Origin: Melastoma dodecandrum | Taxonomy: Eukaryota; Streptophyta; Magnoliopsida; Myrtales; Melastomataceae | Length of the DNA stretch: 64,000 bases | Reading direction: 5' to 3' | Assembly: GCA_029817715.1 (NCBI GenBank) | Contig: JARUPY010000290.1 | Span: 1,488,001-1,552,000 of the forward strand | Shown: positions 46,890-60,399 of the stretch, piece by piece | Position numbering within the stretch: position 1 is the stretch's first letter | Layout of the letters: each line of letters starts with the position of its first letter | Program-made: the position numbers and the translations under genes | The notes under the pieces: generated by a model | Told to the model about the DNA's origin: nothing | The model's input: the letters and a program-made list of their open reading frames with translations, nothing else | The model's database searches: none

Positions 46890-47822
46890 TCATTCGACGT
46901 AAGGGGCGATCTTCCACAGCTGGTTATCCCCATTGTTCCACTGCCACAGCACTATTGACATCCCGTCATGGACGCCTCCAGATTTGTTGTCCCCGTGAAA
47001 CGCGTCCACGTTGAGTCGGATGTTGTTTATCATCCTTATGGTGCGGTAGCCATGGCCAAAGTCCTTGCTCACTGCCCACAGCACTGACTCATCCAGACGT
47101 TCCGGATTGTACGGTATCAGCTGAACCTGCACGCATGTAAAACAACACCAAGCCCCGACTTAGAGTCGGAGAAACTTTCCCTCTGCTGGCCCCAGCTTTT
47201 TCTTGTGTTCGGTTCATCGACAAGGGCCGAAATTAGGACAGTAACAAAAAAACAGCTGCATCCGCAATTGAAGGTTCGAATCTCCAAACTCGACACAAGC
47301 AAGCGAGTTAAGGTGATCTACCCGACAACCACAGGGTAATATCCAAGCCCCGGGAACGATAAATATCAGGGATGAGATATGATCGGATTAGATGAGTCTT
47401 ACAGGGTGACTCGCCCCGAGAGAGTGCTTGATCGCCAGACCGGTCGCCTGATTCACCAGAGCAAAGCAGGGGGACCCTTCCTCGTCCTTGACCATGGTGC
47501 TGTACTTCTCGTCCTTGTACCAGTGCTGCCACGACAATCAACCCCACGAAAACAACAGAGTCACGCGAAACCCAACAAAGTTCGGGAAAGATCGACCTTC
47601 GGAACTAGAGACACCAACCTGGTAAGGATCGGAAGGATTAGAGTAAGCGAGGACGACCCTCCCGTCCCTGACGGTGAGGGCAAAGCCCGGGTCGGCCTTG
47701 CAGTAGACCTTGAAGGTCGGCCTACCCAGGAGTTCCGGGTGGACGACACCCCCCGAGTAGCCCGGGTTCAGAGCAGGAGGGGGGTAGGAGGAGTGGTGGT
47801 GATGGTGGTGGTGGAAGTCCAT
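46890..47822 (-). CDS. EULS3: Ricin B-like lectin, EULS3 type
   Basis: Three exons: 47822-47619, 47525-47403 and 47126-46890, all phase 0 with GT-AG edges, giving 187 residues. The short N-terminus has seven consecutive His (MDFHHHHHHHSSYPPP). The Euonymus-lectin (EUL) domain follows to the end: GRPTFKVYCKADPGFALTVR, VVLAYSNPSDPYQ, HWYKDEKYSTMVKDEEGSP, FALVNQATGLAIKHSLG, VQLIPYNPERLDESVLW and VLWQWNNGDNQLWKIAPY. EULS3 proteins are nucleocytoplasmic carbohydrate-binding lectins; the Arabidopsis homologue is linked to ABA responses and stomatal closure. The N-terminal linker is short compared with Arabidopsis EULS3. An upstream in-frame ATG at 47975 would add 51 residues unlike the family, and the TATA box at 47897-47904 lies inside that extension, so the start at 47822 is preferred. 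Confidence 0.93.
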
Positions 47823-47896
47823 GGTCGGAGTAGTGTTGTCGGATAATGATCTGGGGTCGATGAAAGCCAAGTGACTCGTTGTTAGGACCCTGCTTT

Positions 47897-47904
47897 TATT
47901 TATA
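47897..47904 (-). promoter_or_regulatory. TATA box of EULS3
   Basis: TATAAATA on the minus strand, about 75 bases upstream of the chosen ATG. Confidence 0.6.
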
Positions 47905-48042
47905 CATGATGACGGTAAGAAAGGGAAAGCCAAGCATACGAGGTGGTGTCGTTGTTTGCGTGTCTTGGTAATCACGAGGAAATCAATATGATTATTTTTA
48001 TTAATTTTTTAAATAAAATTTCTTAATCAACCCTCTACAATC

Positions 48043-48050
48043 CACGTGTC
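48043..48050 (-). promoter_or_regulatory. ABRE/G-box-like site upstream of EULS3
   Basis: CACGTGTC on the plus strand (GACACGTG on the gene strand), about 220 bases upstream of the ATG. The ACGT core with these flanks matches ABA-response elements bound by bZIP factors, in line with ABA regulation known for EULS3 genes. Activity here is inference. Confidence 0.4.
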
Positions 48051-50500
48051 ATCATCTCGCACCCTCTATTTTTTGGGTTCACATCTCTATCCCTTCTCTT
48101 CATTTTATTCGTCGTCATCCTCTCCGTTCCTTTCATGGCCTCTCCCTAATTAATTACGGATTTTATTACCTTACTAACATTTGAAAAAGTTGGGGAAGCT
48201 CTTTCTCTTTTTTTTTTTTCATTTTTTCTGTTGTATTGGGTAAAAGTGATTTTCAAAATTCTGTGGGCCATTAAATATGAGATCAGTGATCGGGTGGATG
48301 AATTAATGGCACCAAAGTAATGCTGTTTTATTACACTAGTCTTACGGAAGGAATTACATGCAACGTGACACTTGTCGGGGAGGGAGACAGACTGACACTT
48401 GTTCATTGGATTTTGGTTTGGGGAGGGGGGGATTGTGTATGTATTCTCATTGGTGACTCTCATGGGGACCATGCTTTTCTTGACGTGTGCACTAAAAAGA
48501 GTATTTTATATGAGGCGGGTGGACAGTGTTTTCTCGTGTTACAACTGCTTCGTGGAAACGCATGCTCCCCTGGGGAGAAACCCCGATGGTTCTCTCTCCT
48601 TACGGTTCGTTCGCCAAACTTTTTGCCTGTTTATGGTAAAATCTTAGTCTTACTAGAAATGAGCGAGATAAAAAGGAAAAAATAAACACCGCTATTTGAA
48701 CGACGAAGCAAGTTCACTATTGTTTGAACAAGACAATTAATTATCTTCATGGATTAGAAAGAACTCGGGTTTTTTAAATAGTAAACTAGTTTCTCCAAAG
48801 TAACTCGTTCTTTGTAATAACAACTTAGGCTAACAACACATAGAACCACGCCCGGTCCAAGAGATATTGGGTGAGTAAAAAAAGCGTTGTGGTTTGATTG
48901 ATTTAGAATAGACCCGCTTGTTCTTAACGAGTTTACCTTCAATAACCTAACTATTTCATTCATCTTAGCGGACTCTACCTTGCTATTACAAAAAGGCAGG
49001 TCTCAAAAGAATCGATTGGTTGTAATAACGAGTTATTTAAGGATGATACACACCACATTTCAAAAGTTTTACCTAAAACCACCACGTCATTTTCTAGAGA
49101 AGATGTCTGACGGTGTCATTTGATTAGGTTAACCAACCCGATTTACCTCAAATAGTTAAAAAATAAATGGAGAGGTTGACTAATGGAATAGTCGGAATTA
49201 ATTTCAAATTATTACGAGTCATTTTCTGTATCCAAATATTGGATAACAAAAATAAATTATGTATTAGAAAAGTGATTTTTTTTTTTTGTGTCCTGAAATA
49301 GGCTTTGATGAGGTAAGCAATTGAAATTTCTCCAACCCAAGATGAAGTGGTCAACTATAATAATCATCCGGATTGAAAAAGTGGTGAGGTTGTCTCCATT
49401 GCACATGCTGCAACAACGAATAAGTGCTCACACAACAGCGTAGCGTTTCGGTCAAATTAATGGTCATATTACCATGTTGATTTTTTTTATCTTCCGATTT
49501 AATCCATTTTCTATATAAAACAAATATCTGCTAAATATTGGAAGGCAGCATCACTAAATAACTACATTTCATTTTTTTTTTTTTCAACTCATGTATTTTC
49601 CATGTTTTTCTTTTACCGCTTGCACTTGTTACAAAAACACCAATGTGTATACGAAGGTTACAACCCGAGTTCGACTCCTATTATAATGAATTGTATATCA
49701 CAAACCCAATTGGATATTGTCATGACCAGATTGGCTAATTATATGTGTTTTCATGTAACACAGAAGAAGCACTTTGTCCTCCACAATTGCAAAAACTAGT
49801 GATAAAATGTGATAACTTTCGAAGCACAATTTATTCTTATGCTTACCAATAAGTTCAATTCCTAAAAAAACTGTTTCGAATTGAGCAAGCCCTTTTGGAT
49901 AACACTAATTTTCATAAAGCAATGTCACTCTTGTCCCATGATTTATTATCTAAATGACATTCAAAACATGAGATAACACGACCCATTATTTGTATTTGAG
50001 AATTGATGCATGCCTTTTAAATCCCAAACTCTTCCTCGAAAGATATTATCATGATATATATGGACAAGCATCTCACAAAAAAATAAAACGGAAAGATTTG
50101 GATATGCAAAAACATAGTACCAAAAACGATAAGGCGTAACATTACAACCAAGGTGCATATGATCTGGATTAACTATCTACTTCATGCAAGTGAGGGGCGA
50201 ACAAAGCTTGTGATCTCACATCATTCCTCCAAACGCATGAATTCAACTTCCATTTTTTCACATCAACGTAAACAATTAACAATAACTTCAAGAATTTATA
50301 AATAATTACGATGAGGAATTTCTAATATGTCGATATTCTAATCAATATTTAGTGCATTACCGATTAATTTGCCCGATTGAGCATATCCATCTCCTATAAA
50401 CAACTCAATCACTTTAATGTAGTACATTACGATATAGCATCCTTATCCAAGATGTTATAGTTTGGTACATGAACATATATCCTATTTAATCACAATATAC

Positions 50501-50570
50501 TATCATATCATATAATTATTAAACAAAGTCACATATATCATATCATATAATTATTAAACAAAGTCACATA
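50501..50570. repeat. Perfect 35-bp tandem duplication
   Basis: Two identical units beginning TATCATATCATATAATTATT and ending AAGTCACATA, directly adjacent. Confidence 0.9.
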
Positions 50571-52154
50571 TATAATCATTTTAGGCAGCCATTATATAGT
50601 CATCTTAAGCATGCCATAAATAGTTGTTCATATTAAGAATTTAACTATGAAATAGGTAAATAAAATTGAAATAGAGCTTTCAAAAATAAAGGTGTCAAAA
50701 TGAAGAAGAAAATGAGATGCTCCAGTATTTATAGACAATGAAATAAGCCTCATTAAACCACTCAATGTCCTTTTATAGAAGGCATTGACCAAGAGACTTA
50801 TGTGGCCACAAGGTAGTTTAATTATTTTCACTCCTTTTTAAGTATTTTAAACATTTTTAATAAGGTTTTTTTTTAGATAGGGTGCACTCTAGTTTTTGTC
50901 ATGGGATGGAGTCGTGGTCATCATTCATCCTACTTTGTTTGGTTTCCTATGCTTTAGTAAATTATAACACATATTTTTTTAATATTTTTTTATAAATTTT
51001 ATTATCAAAAATATTATTCTCTAGTGGAGAAAATTCATCTGACTACTTCATAAATGTCGGAGTTGGCTTGACGAGCTTCTCTTTTATGCCTCTAACGGGT
51101 GGTGGTTTCCTGTTTTTTTCTATTTTAGAGTAGAATAATCTATTTTATATATCATTACTTTCCAAAATCTTCTCCAAATGATCGTGCTGAAGATCATCAA
51201 TATCGCTTGTATACTGGTGAGCACGAGGACCTAAATTTTCCTCATCTCGAATAATTTTCCTCTTTATCATTATTTACTTAGTAATCACAGACAGCCTTTA
51301 TCGTATTGGAAAGGATCAAAGAAATATTGTCTTTGTTTATGGGTCTTTGATATAATAAACTGGATGGCCATCATGATTAAAGGAGCGAATGAATTTCTAC
51401 ATTGGATCATGAGTCTCTATAGAGATCATCATTCTTGAGAGAGATTCCATTATATTCTTCAATTTGTGCCAATAAACTCAGCTGTCTTCTTGGGCATTGT
51501 CTTCTCCGTTGCCGTGAGGTAATGACTCTCTGATTTGGTTTTTGTTGCCTTCTTTGATGTAATGAGCTCGGTTGTCTTGTGGGGAAGAATTCCCAGATGC
51601 TAGTGGTACTGCTTTTTTCTAGGTTATGCTTTTGAAGTAGATTAATTGTTTTCATGTGTTTTTCTAAGATTGTGACAGAGTTGCTGAGGGAATTGGGTTT
51701 GTCTGATTTCGTGTTTTTCTGTTACCAATTCTTGGGAATGTTATGATATGAGATCTTGGGGGAGACCCAAATTAAAAAGGTGTAATCTTTTGTCTCTCAG
51801 AAATTATGAAGCCCTGCTTTGCTGTTCTTCGTTTGATATCCTGGCCTGAGTTTTATTACTGATATTCGTTGTTGAATCTGTATTCAGAAACTCCGTCCAA
51901 CCAGCTGCAAATTTCTTCCTCGTCTGCCCGAGTGTTGGCTCTATTACATTATCTTGTCATCATTCACATTATCCTGTTTTGCTAAAGCATATGGATGTGT
52001 TTGTCATAGAACAAAAATATGGATTTAGCTGCCTATATTCCAGTGACTTGTTCTGCAGGTTGATGGCCGTGTCTTTCAACTTCGACTGCCTAGGAACATT
52101 ACTTATTTGGGAGACGCACCTGAAGACAAAATGATAATAATATTTTTGCAATAT

Positions 52155-52300
52155 ACAATGATAAGGACAATTTAGTTTCCATTCCATCCCACTTCATATT
52201 AATTAACCAAACAAAGTAATGGAATTTTTTACAATTCCATTTCTGTAGTATTTCCATTCCATTGGAATTTTCATTCCGCAAATCAAATGGGCCATTAAAT
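52155..52300. mobile_element. MITE-like fragment related to 26152-26478
   Basis: TTTCCATTCCATCCC ... TTAACCAAACAAAGTAATGG ... TTCATTCCGCAAATC, then AAATGGGCCATTAAATG. ATTCC/GGAAT-rich and self-complementary. Boundaries are not clear. Confidence 0.35.
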
Positions 52301-53560
52301 GAATGATTTGGTACTTAGTGCACATGCACACAATATATATTACGATCCTTACACATGAAGCAATAATGGTTCTCAATTATATTGGGCTTCTCACATCGGC
52401 ACTCTCATATTTGGCATAGTTAAAATAATTTCATGAACATGGTGTGCATGGTTTGACACACATAATCAAAGGAGCAATGGCCAAAAATAAATCATCACTC
52501 ATTCTTTATGGTTAGACAACAATGATACTTTGATGACTCGGTTCAGTCAGTAGCTGCACTTACGAACATAGATGATTATTGTTTATGAAGTGTGGACTGG
52601 CTGGAATTCCTATACATCAACCTTGTATCTAGCCAAAATCCTAATAACGAGGTTTCCTTTACCCGTTTGACATGCCAGAAGAAAATGATTCAGACCATTC
52701 ACAAGCACAGACCACCCCAAAAGAAAAGAAAGAAAGGACAAACACTGTCGAATCTTACATCAAGATCACTTGCAAAGAGATAAAGCCTCACAAATATTAT
52801 GGTACAATAAGATTCTTAAATCGATTCCCTATATATCGTGGTTATATCACAACCATTTATTAAAAGGATTCAATTATTGATGCATCGACGAAAAGTCCAA
52901 TATAAGAACTTACCATTGTTAGAAATTATTGAAGAAAATACAAAGAAATACTTACTAAAGAGCTCGCAGAAAATCATGGAATTCTAAACTCAACCTCGTC
53001 TCTGAAGAGCTAGAGACAACAACAAAACTTTAGCTTTTCCCAATCATTTGCAAATGGGCATTTATATTACTGTTTAAACACTATTTAACTAGAATAATCG
53101 TAATATAAAATTCAGATTCCTAAAAAAGTCCATCGGACCACCTTAAAAAGGCTGGAAAGAATCACATACGTGTCCGGCGTTCTTTGCGGAATAACTTAAT
53201 TGAAGTATCACATACGTTTCCCGACAAAGAATGGAGGGGGGGGGGGCAACATTTTCACTTGTGCGGGGAGAATCAGTTCTCTGCGGGTGGCCTTTCGAAT
53301 GGGCCAATTCGGCCCATTTATAATGTGGCCCATTTTCGGGGGTTGTACTGGTCCAATAAAAGTGGGCCCAAAGGATCAAGGCCCGTTCATATTGTACTTC
53401 CATTCTCACAGATGTTTCCCCTGAGGTAAAAGTTTTTAATGAAATCACAGAGTATTATTATCAAACAAGACTTACTCGTGATTCACACCAAATCCGGACT
53501 TCCACAATATCACAAAAGACGTAATTATACACTTATGGTATTATAGTTATTCTTTCTTCT

Positions 53561-55145
53561 TCAAGGAGGAAAACTACCACTGAAGTTAGGACTCGGCACT
53601 AATTGCTGATTCAGCAAAGAATGGTTGATGCCAAACGAGTTCAACTGCTGAGGGAGGATTTCAGACTGGTACATCGACCACGAAGACGTGTATTCACACT
53701 TTGGGTTACTATTCTCACCGGTGAAGATTCCCGGTCCGACATAGTCATCACTGATCCCTTTGTTCCGTGGCTGCTGGAAGTTAACATTCAGATAATTATT
53801 GCCGTAGTCATTATATAAGGACGATGATGATATCAGCGGGAACCCGGACGATGACGATGCCTGGTTGGCATCCGAGGGGACGCTGGTTATGGTCATGTAG
53901 TCCATGGCGTCAAACCAGCTCGAGAGGGACGTCGATTTATGGGACACGAGGGAGTCGTTACGACCGGGGATCACAATGTCATTATACGGTGACCCCGAGT
54001 TGTGTGGTTGCTGGTTATCTCTATAGTAGTTATATTTCTCGTCTTGGTCCTGTTCGACAGATGATGCCGCGGCAAAGGACAGGATTGCTGGATTTGCCGT
54101 GTTTGACTTCTTATAAATCCGGCACAGAACCCAGTCGTCCAGCTGCAGTTAAATAACTCCATCACTAACAGAACAACAATAAGATGATAAAAAAGGGATA
54201 TTAGTAGACTAAATTCTCACTACATATTTTACGAAATAGGTTGGAAGTTTGTAAATTAAATTATCCGAACTACTTTTTTTATTTTTGAATCTATTAGATG
54301 GAAAAAGAAATAACATTATTAATATTAGCAGTATTTTCATTTTCGTAGTCCCATATAATTCCATGATATTTGGGCCTATGTTCCTAAGTTTGAGTTTTTA
54401 ACATGAGAAGTCCGCCCGCCACTCCCAAAGTTCGGTAGAAAGTGGACTTTGTAATCCAATCTTAAATTAGTGATGTCCATATCAATATATGTTCTTCAGA
54501 TATCGACTAATGTGGATGACGCATATGATGATCAAATTCATGAAGACCCACGTACCCGCATGGAGGAGTCCTTCACCCTGACCGGGCGGTAAGCCGAGGA
54601 CTCTGCGAGGCGGTACTCATGCATGATCCAGTCGGTCTTCATTCCCCTTGGAGGCTTACCTTCGTAGAAGACGAGCGCCTTCTTGACGCCAATGTTGGCA
54701 TGCCTCCGCTGAGTCAACGTGCAGGAATAGGAAACGATGACCTTGTCGGTCCCCGTGGCCTTCCAGTACCCAGATCCGGCTGCCCTGTTTGGCCTGGCCC
54801 CGTTCGGGTACTTCTTATCCCTCGGGCTGAAGAAGTACCACTCCTTCTCCCCGAAGGTGGCCTTAGCTGAACATATCAAACAGCGGGACGGGAATCACCC
54901 ATCAACACGATTACACGACGAGATGTGGCACACGCACTGTCGCACGACAACAACAAAAACACGATTTCCTTACGGGGAAGGTCCCAGGGGTCGAACTTGT
55001 AGATGTTGACCTCGGCGATGATGGAGACGGGGAGAGGGGTGGAAGCGACCTTACGCCGGAGGTAATGGAGGACGAGCTCCTCGTCGGTAGGGTGGAAGCG
55101 GAACCCGGGAGGCAAACCCGACGGTTGAGGGATGACGATGCTCAT
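53561..55145 (-). CDS. NAC transcription factor (NAP/NARS-like group)
   Basis: Three exons: 55145-54974, 54866-54556 and 54142-53561, with GTAAGG and GTACGT donors and CAG acceptors, giving 354 residues. The NAC domain covers about residues 10-170: [20 protein letters not shown] (A), [16 protein letters not shown] (B), [19 protein letters not shown] (C), [20 protein letters not shown] and [20 protein letters not shown] (D), and [12 protein letters not shown] (E). The [15 protein letters not shown] and KFDPWDLP wording points to the NAP (NAC029) and NARS/NAC018/NAC025/NAC056 group, linked to senescence, fruit and seed-coat programmes. The C-terminal part is rich in Ser, Asn and Gln, as in activation regions. 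Exon 2 starts in phase 1, so the junction codon is Pro. The ATG sits ten codons before the domain. It is a different NAC subgroup from the gene at 41693-43302, so not a recent duplicate. Confidence 0.93.
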
Positions 55146-58100
55146 GATTCTTCTATTCTTTCTCCTCTAGCGGATCCTTTGAGGATGTTGTAGTAAGGGA
55201 AGAAGAAAAGAAGAGAGGAAATTGGAAGGTTTTCGGAATTGGGAAATTGAATGTCCAAATTTATGGTCGTGAGGAATTTTGTCGTGGTGCGGAAAACATT
55301 AAAAAAAGATTAGGCCAATCGATTTTGATCAAAGCTTAAAAGGCTTAGGAGACATTAGGCACACCGGCCCCACGGACACATTCAATTTCATGCGTTTGAT
55401 TTCTCCGATATTTGTAAGTAATAATGATTCGTGAGGTTAGAGATTTGATTCTTTCTCGGAGATGTATCGTATTCTATAGAGCTTTTCTTTTTCTTTCCTT
55501 TTTGTAGCCCAACCCAACTCAAAAACTAAGATGCAACTGAGATGTGATATTTAGATTAGACTCGTTAAATGGTTCGTTCTTTGTCTCCGAAGATAGAGAG
55601 AGTTAAACTTAATATATTTAAGGCAAAATATACCTTCGTGGGCTCAATTTTTTTTTTCACTATTTTAGCTTGTTATATAATTTTATCACCAATTTTTGTT
55701 TTCATATTGATTTTGACCAATCTTGAATTTCTTCTAGCGAAAGTTAAACAAGACATTAATATAGTCTGACATGTCTCGTATAATAGTAGAGTTCCAATCC
55801 CTCATTCATTCACCTCATAATTCACTTGACCCGTAGCAGTGGCCTCTCACTAGAACAATTATTCGGCCTTCATCAAATTTGTGTATTTTTTACAGCATTG
55901 ACAACTATCATCCAACTTCGGCTTTCAACTCTCATTTGGTATACATCAAAAATTTTAAAATAAAATAACATAGGAGAGGTTGCAATTTTATATACTATTT
56001 TTTAATTTTTTTTAGTTAATAAATAAAAACGGTATATTAAGCCATGTTCGGTTTCCGCGTGACAAAATTCAAAATTAACCAAAATCAAAATAGAAATAAA
56101 TGTTGGTGACAAAATTATATAACAAACTAAATTAATAACAAAATAAAAATTTGGCTCAAAGTTAAAGTCATAAATTAATTTTTTGCCTAAATTTAAAGGA
56201 AAAAATTATTTAACTTTAACAATCAATGGGCAGAGAGATGTATATTTTCGGGGTAAGTTCAGAAGTTGAAAAATGGTGATAATAAATATGCACAAAAGAA
56301 AGGATATCCGGGTTTCCCACCCCCCATTTGTTCGTACCGAACAGGAAGGAGGTAAGAAAAAGAATAAAAGAAGGATGATGATAAAGAAAAAGCAGGAGGT
56401 CGGTCCCTAAGTGCTTTTTTAAATGGTCTTATTTAACTAATTAATAATAAGCGAAAGCTTACAGTATATATCTAATTTTTATATAAATTTTTGGACATGT
56501 TGCTATATCGTAATGGTGTGGTAGTGTCATCATTTAGGAATTGTCCTACTTCAAATTAAAATAACGATCACAACGTTCTATATTTCCTAAAAGAGTCTTA
56601 GAAATGAAGTAAACAAATTGAATATAAATAATACTTATTTATCGATTTAAATTAGCATTTTCTTCCTGTAAATGGTTTGTCCTTTGGACAAAAAACAAAA
56701 TAGAGTATATGTCGTTCGGTCCATCAATCAATTCCTTCCCGCCTACTAGGGTTTGAAAAGGGTTTCTCAAGAAAATATGGAAATGTTCTTACATTTTTTT
56801 TATTTTTATTAGAATAATTTTGGAAAAAAAAAAGAATAACTCGCAATATTAACGTGAAAAGAAAATATAAAAAGATACGTGATAGCAGTAGAAATTAACA
56901 GAAAATGAAGAAGTTGAGCTATACAGGAATCTTACTCCTCACACGAGAATATCATATATGTATTCATTAAAAAACTATTATAAAAATAACCTTTTCTTTC
57001 TGAAGCTGGAAATTAATAAAGTAAAGATGCCAAAATAAATTTCCATAAAGTAGAAAAAAAAAAGACAACCAAAAAAGCTTACTGTCCACGAGAGATGAAT
57101 GAATGGTTTGTGTGTGTCGGAATGTGGACCAACCCCCCTCTGTATGCAAAGGTTAATTTGTCACATTGATTTTTTTTAAAAATATTGCCAATAGGGAAAC
57201 ATGGATGATTGTCGCATTTTTAGACACAAGCGAAACGAGACATTCCAAATACATGTAATGCCGGAACCTTAAGTCCTCGAAGGAGGCACGTGCTTCCCGC
57301 CGACCAAAACCATGTGATGAATAAAAACCAAATTATTGGTGAGCCTCATGGAAACAAAGTCACCTATTGAAAGTGAGGTTTATCCAATCTTTTTTTCCGT
57401 TAGTTGTCAAATATTAAAAAAAAAATACGAAATACGATTTAATTTCGAAAATTTTGTCTAAATCATGATTTAAAACAACGACTTTTATAGAATAGAACAT
57501 GTCTAAGTTACAGTTTCATTATGTAAGTTATAGTTTCAAACTGTCTAAGTTATAGTTTCAAACTGCGACTTTCACTGCAACATTGCGGTTTCAAACCTAA
57601 GACATCATAAAGGCTTAACACATAGTAATATTTTTCAATGTAATTAAAGTCGCGGTTTGAAAATACAACTTTGTGACAATATTTAGAAATTTTTCGAAAT
57701 TGGAATAGTATATTTCACAATTTTTTTTTACTATCTAAGGATAAGAATGTAAAATCTCATACTTCCATGCCACCCTCTTTTAAATGTTGTTAATCCCACT
57801 GGTCGGTCCCCTTCAAAACAGGCCGCTAACAGTCAGCCAAGCAAATACACCGGGGAAAGGGGAGTCCTGTTAAGCATAGGGATCAGTTTTGGATATCCCA
57901 AATGATTAAACAATACTATTAAGAAAAAGCCCCCAAATACGTATTTGATTATAGAGGTTTGTTCAAAAATATCATTGATTTTAAATGAAAACTTTCTGAA
58001 TACGGTAAGATTTCAAAAATTACATATTTATCGTTCATATAGTGGGTTTTGAAAATCCGTCTTTAATTATCTCATGATAAGGGTGAGTTTTAAACACTCG

Positions 58101-60399
58101 CCCCATCATCTTTTTTTGAAGGGCGAGTTTTTTGAGTTATGAAATTTTAGAAAGGAAATAGTAAATTTTGTGAATATAATTGCACCGGAAACTTTGAATT
58201 CTAGGAACCTGAATTCTATTTTCAGGCAACCATCTATTATTTGCATTGGATGAGAGACCTGATTCGAGACTGCCGAGGGACTAATAAAACTATTCAAAGG
58301 CCAAATACTGCCAAAACATGGGAATTAGGGAAAGACAATTTTTTTAAAGAAAAAGAAAAGGCGTGGAGAAAGTCGGCACTAGAAAGCAATCTTTCCAAAA
58401 CCAAACAACCCAATTAAGAAAAAAGCTTCTTGAAAGATACATGAGCATGGCCTTAAAAGTCTTGAATGATTATCCAAAACTCCCTCGGACTTTTGTCGTA
58501 ACTGAGTACTATACCGGGTTGGCCATCCAAAGTCCAGGGTTTCTCCGCGGCACAAGGGTAACGTCGCGTGTGGTGCTAATCCACAGGGGGGCCGCTGTCC
58601 ATTCCACCTCGCTTCATCACGTGTTGTAAATGTGAGAACAACAGCCACCATCATTGATCATAGTGGGTGAGTTGAGGTGTGTCCAGCTTCATAGCCACAA
58701 TCAGAGAGATCTCAATAGAGCAACCTCCACAAGAAAGGAATCTCAAGACTTTTATGAAGGCCAAGGGACAGGATATTCTATTCGGTGTGGAGGAGGAGGG
58801 AGAAATGGCATGGTAAAGGTTAAGTCGAATCCTCACTAAAGTGGAAGAGTACTGACTTTTACTGCTTCTATGGAGAAATCCACTCTAAATTTGTTCCCAA
58901 GCATCCCACTTCACAAAGAAAAGGGATTGCAGGAAAACAAAAACAATAGAAGACAAAATGGGTTCGGAAGTGGGTTACTTTCGGACAAGTAACAGTAACC
59001 AAAAGTGCGTCCCGACATGCGAGCGTGACTGCCAAAAGGAGCACCTTTGTTACTGCACTAAGTGTACTCATTTAAAAGGAGAAAACAATAAGCAATAATC
59101 TCAATGTTTTAAAGCTAATACGACATTACTTCAACTGATAAAGGGATACTGAACTAGAAACACTCATAGATGTGTGTATTCAATGGTAATGATTCACAGC
59201 ATATGTAAAGTCAGTATCACACCAGCAAGAGACTGATGAAACAGGAATTTTCCGACATCATTTAAATCAGCTTCTCCTTAATATGATTTTCACAGCCAAA
59301 GCAGTCGAGAAACGTATTTAGCCTCTAAGTACATCTATGGCAGCTAGAGGGAGAGAACAAACTCTTTATTATGCAGGAGTCACCATGCAGATGAAAGTTA
59401 CAAGACGGGAGAAGGGAGAGATATAGAGTGCAGGTGTAAGTTTAAACCAATCATGGAAGCAGATTGATATATCATCAAGGAAAGGCAAGACTTGTCAAAA
59501 TGGAAGGTTTGCACGAAAGGTGTGGTTTTAAATTCAACAGCTAAGAGAAGTCCCTGATTATGACACCGAGTAGTTTTCCACGTGTGGTTCACCAAGTCTA
59601 GTGGCTGGTAATGATCTAAAGTCAAAGGCTTCAAACAGCACATTCAATTCAGAATCCAAATAGTTCATGAACAGCCCCTTCTGTGTAATGGCCACAAAAG
59701 CAGGTGATAAACATCTGAAAAGGAAAGCTCTTGCATGGAATTATGGAAGCCCTCTCCACAGTAAAGGAATTAAGACTAATTGTCTTCGAAGAAGGAACCC
59801 GGATACTGATCGTTCCTTACCTCCACACTGTATCAAATACAGAAAAATCCATTCGAATTTATAATGCAGAGGAAAATGTGGAGCACGCCGTCTTTCATTA
59901 GTCAAAAAAGAAGATTTAGGCGTCAATGGTGTCTAATTTTCAGTCAAAATGCAGATCGATGTAACCATCGTTATGATTAGAACAATAAAAGAATCCAGGG
60001 AGATGAAGTGAGCAGTCAACATTCACCAACCATCGTTTACATCTCATTCAAGATGACTCACGGATTTGAGTTTCAACAAACATTGTGCAACAAATCCTAT
60101 TAGAGAAAGCGAGGGGAAATCAAATGTTGGCGCTACATGGCCTCCTGTACTAAGATATATAAAAAAGATACCTTTACGGGATCAATTTAATGCAATAAAA
60201 TATCTGGTATAAGTTCTGTGGCATGATTAAAAATAGGGGACTACTCATACATCTAACAGTGGAAAAGGAGGTGAAATGATGGTAAAAAGAGTGCACATAC
60301 CATGGGAAGGAAGTAATGGCAATTGATATTGTTACTAAGAGGGGGTGAATTAGTGTTAATTACCAAATTCAGATTTTAACACTTTTTCGTTTTACCCGC
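55146..60399. other. Gene-free AT-rich DNA
   Basis: The NAC promoter is expected in the first few hundred bases (weak CATAAATT near 55258 on the minus strand). Short imperfect repeats of TAAGTTATAGTTTCA occur at about 57500-57565. No protein family recognised. Confidence 0.5.

Larger units (their letters stand above)
48051..53560. other. Gene-free AT-rich DNA between EULS3 and the second NAC gene
   Basis: No coding family recognised on either strand. It includes a perfect 35-bp tandem duplication (50501-50570), a MITE-like piece (about 52155-52300) and a poly-G tract near 53235. Confidence 0.5.

Noticed and set aside
49640..49680. GGTTACAACCCGAGTTCGACTCC, resembling a tRNA T-arm
   Set aside because: No acceptor or anticodon stem could be built around it.
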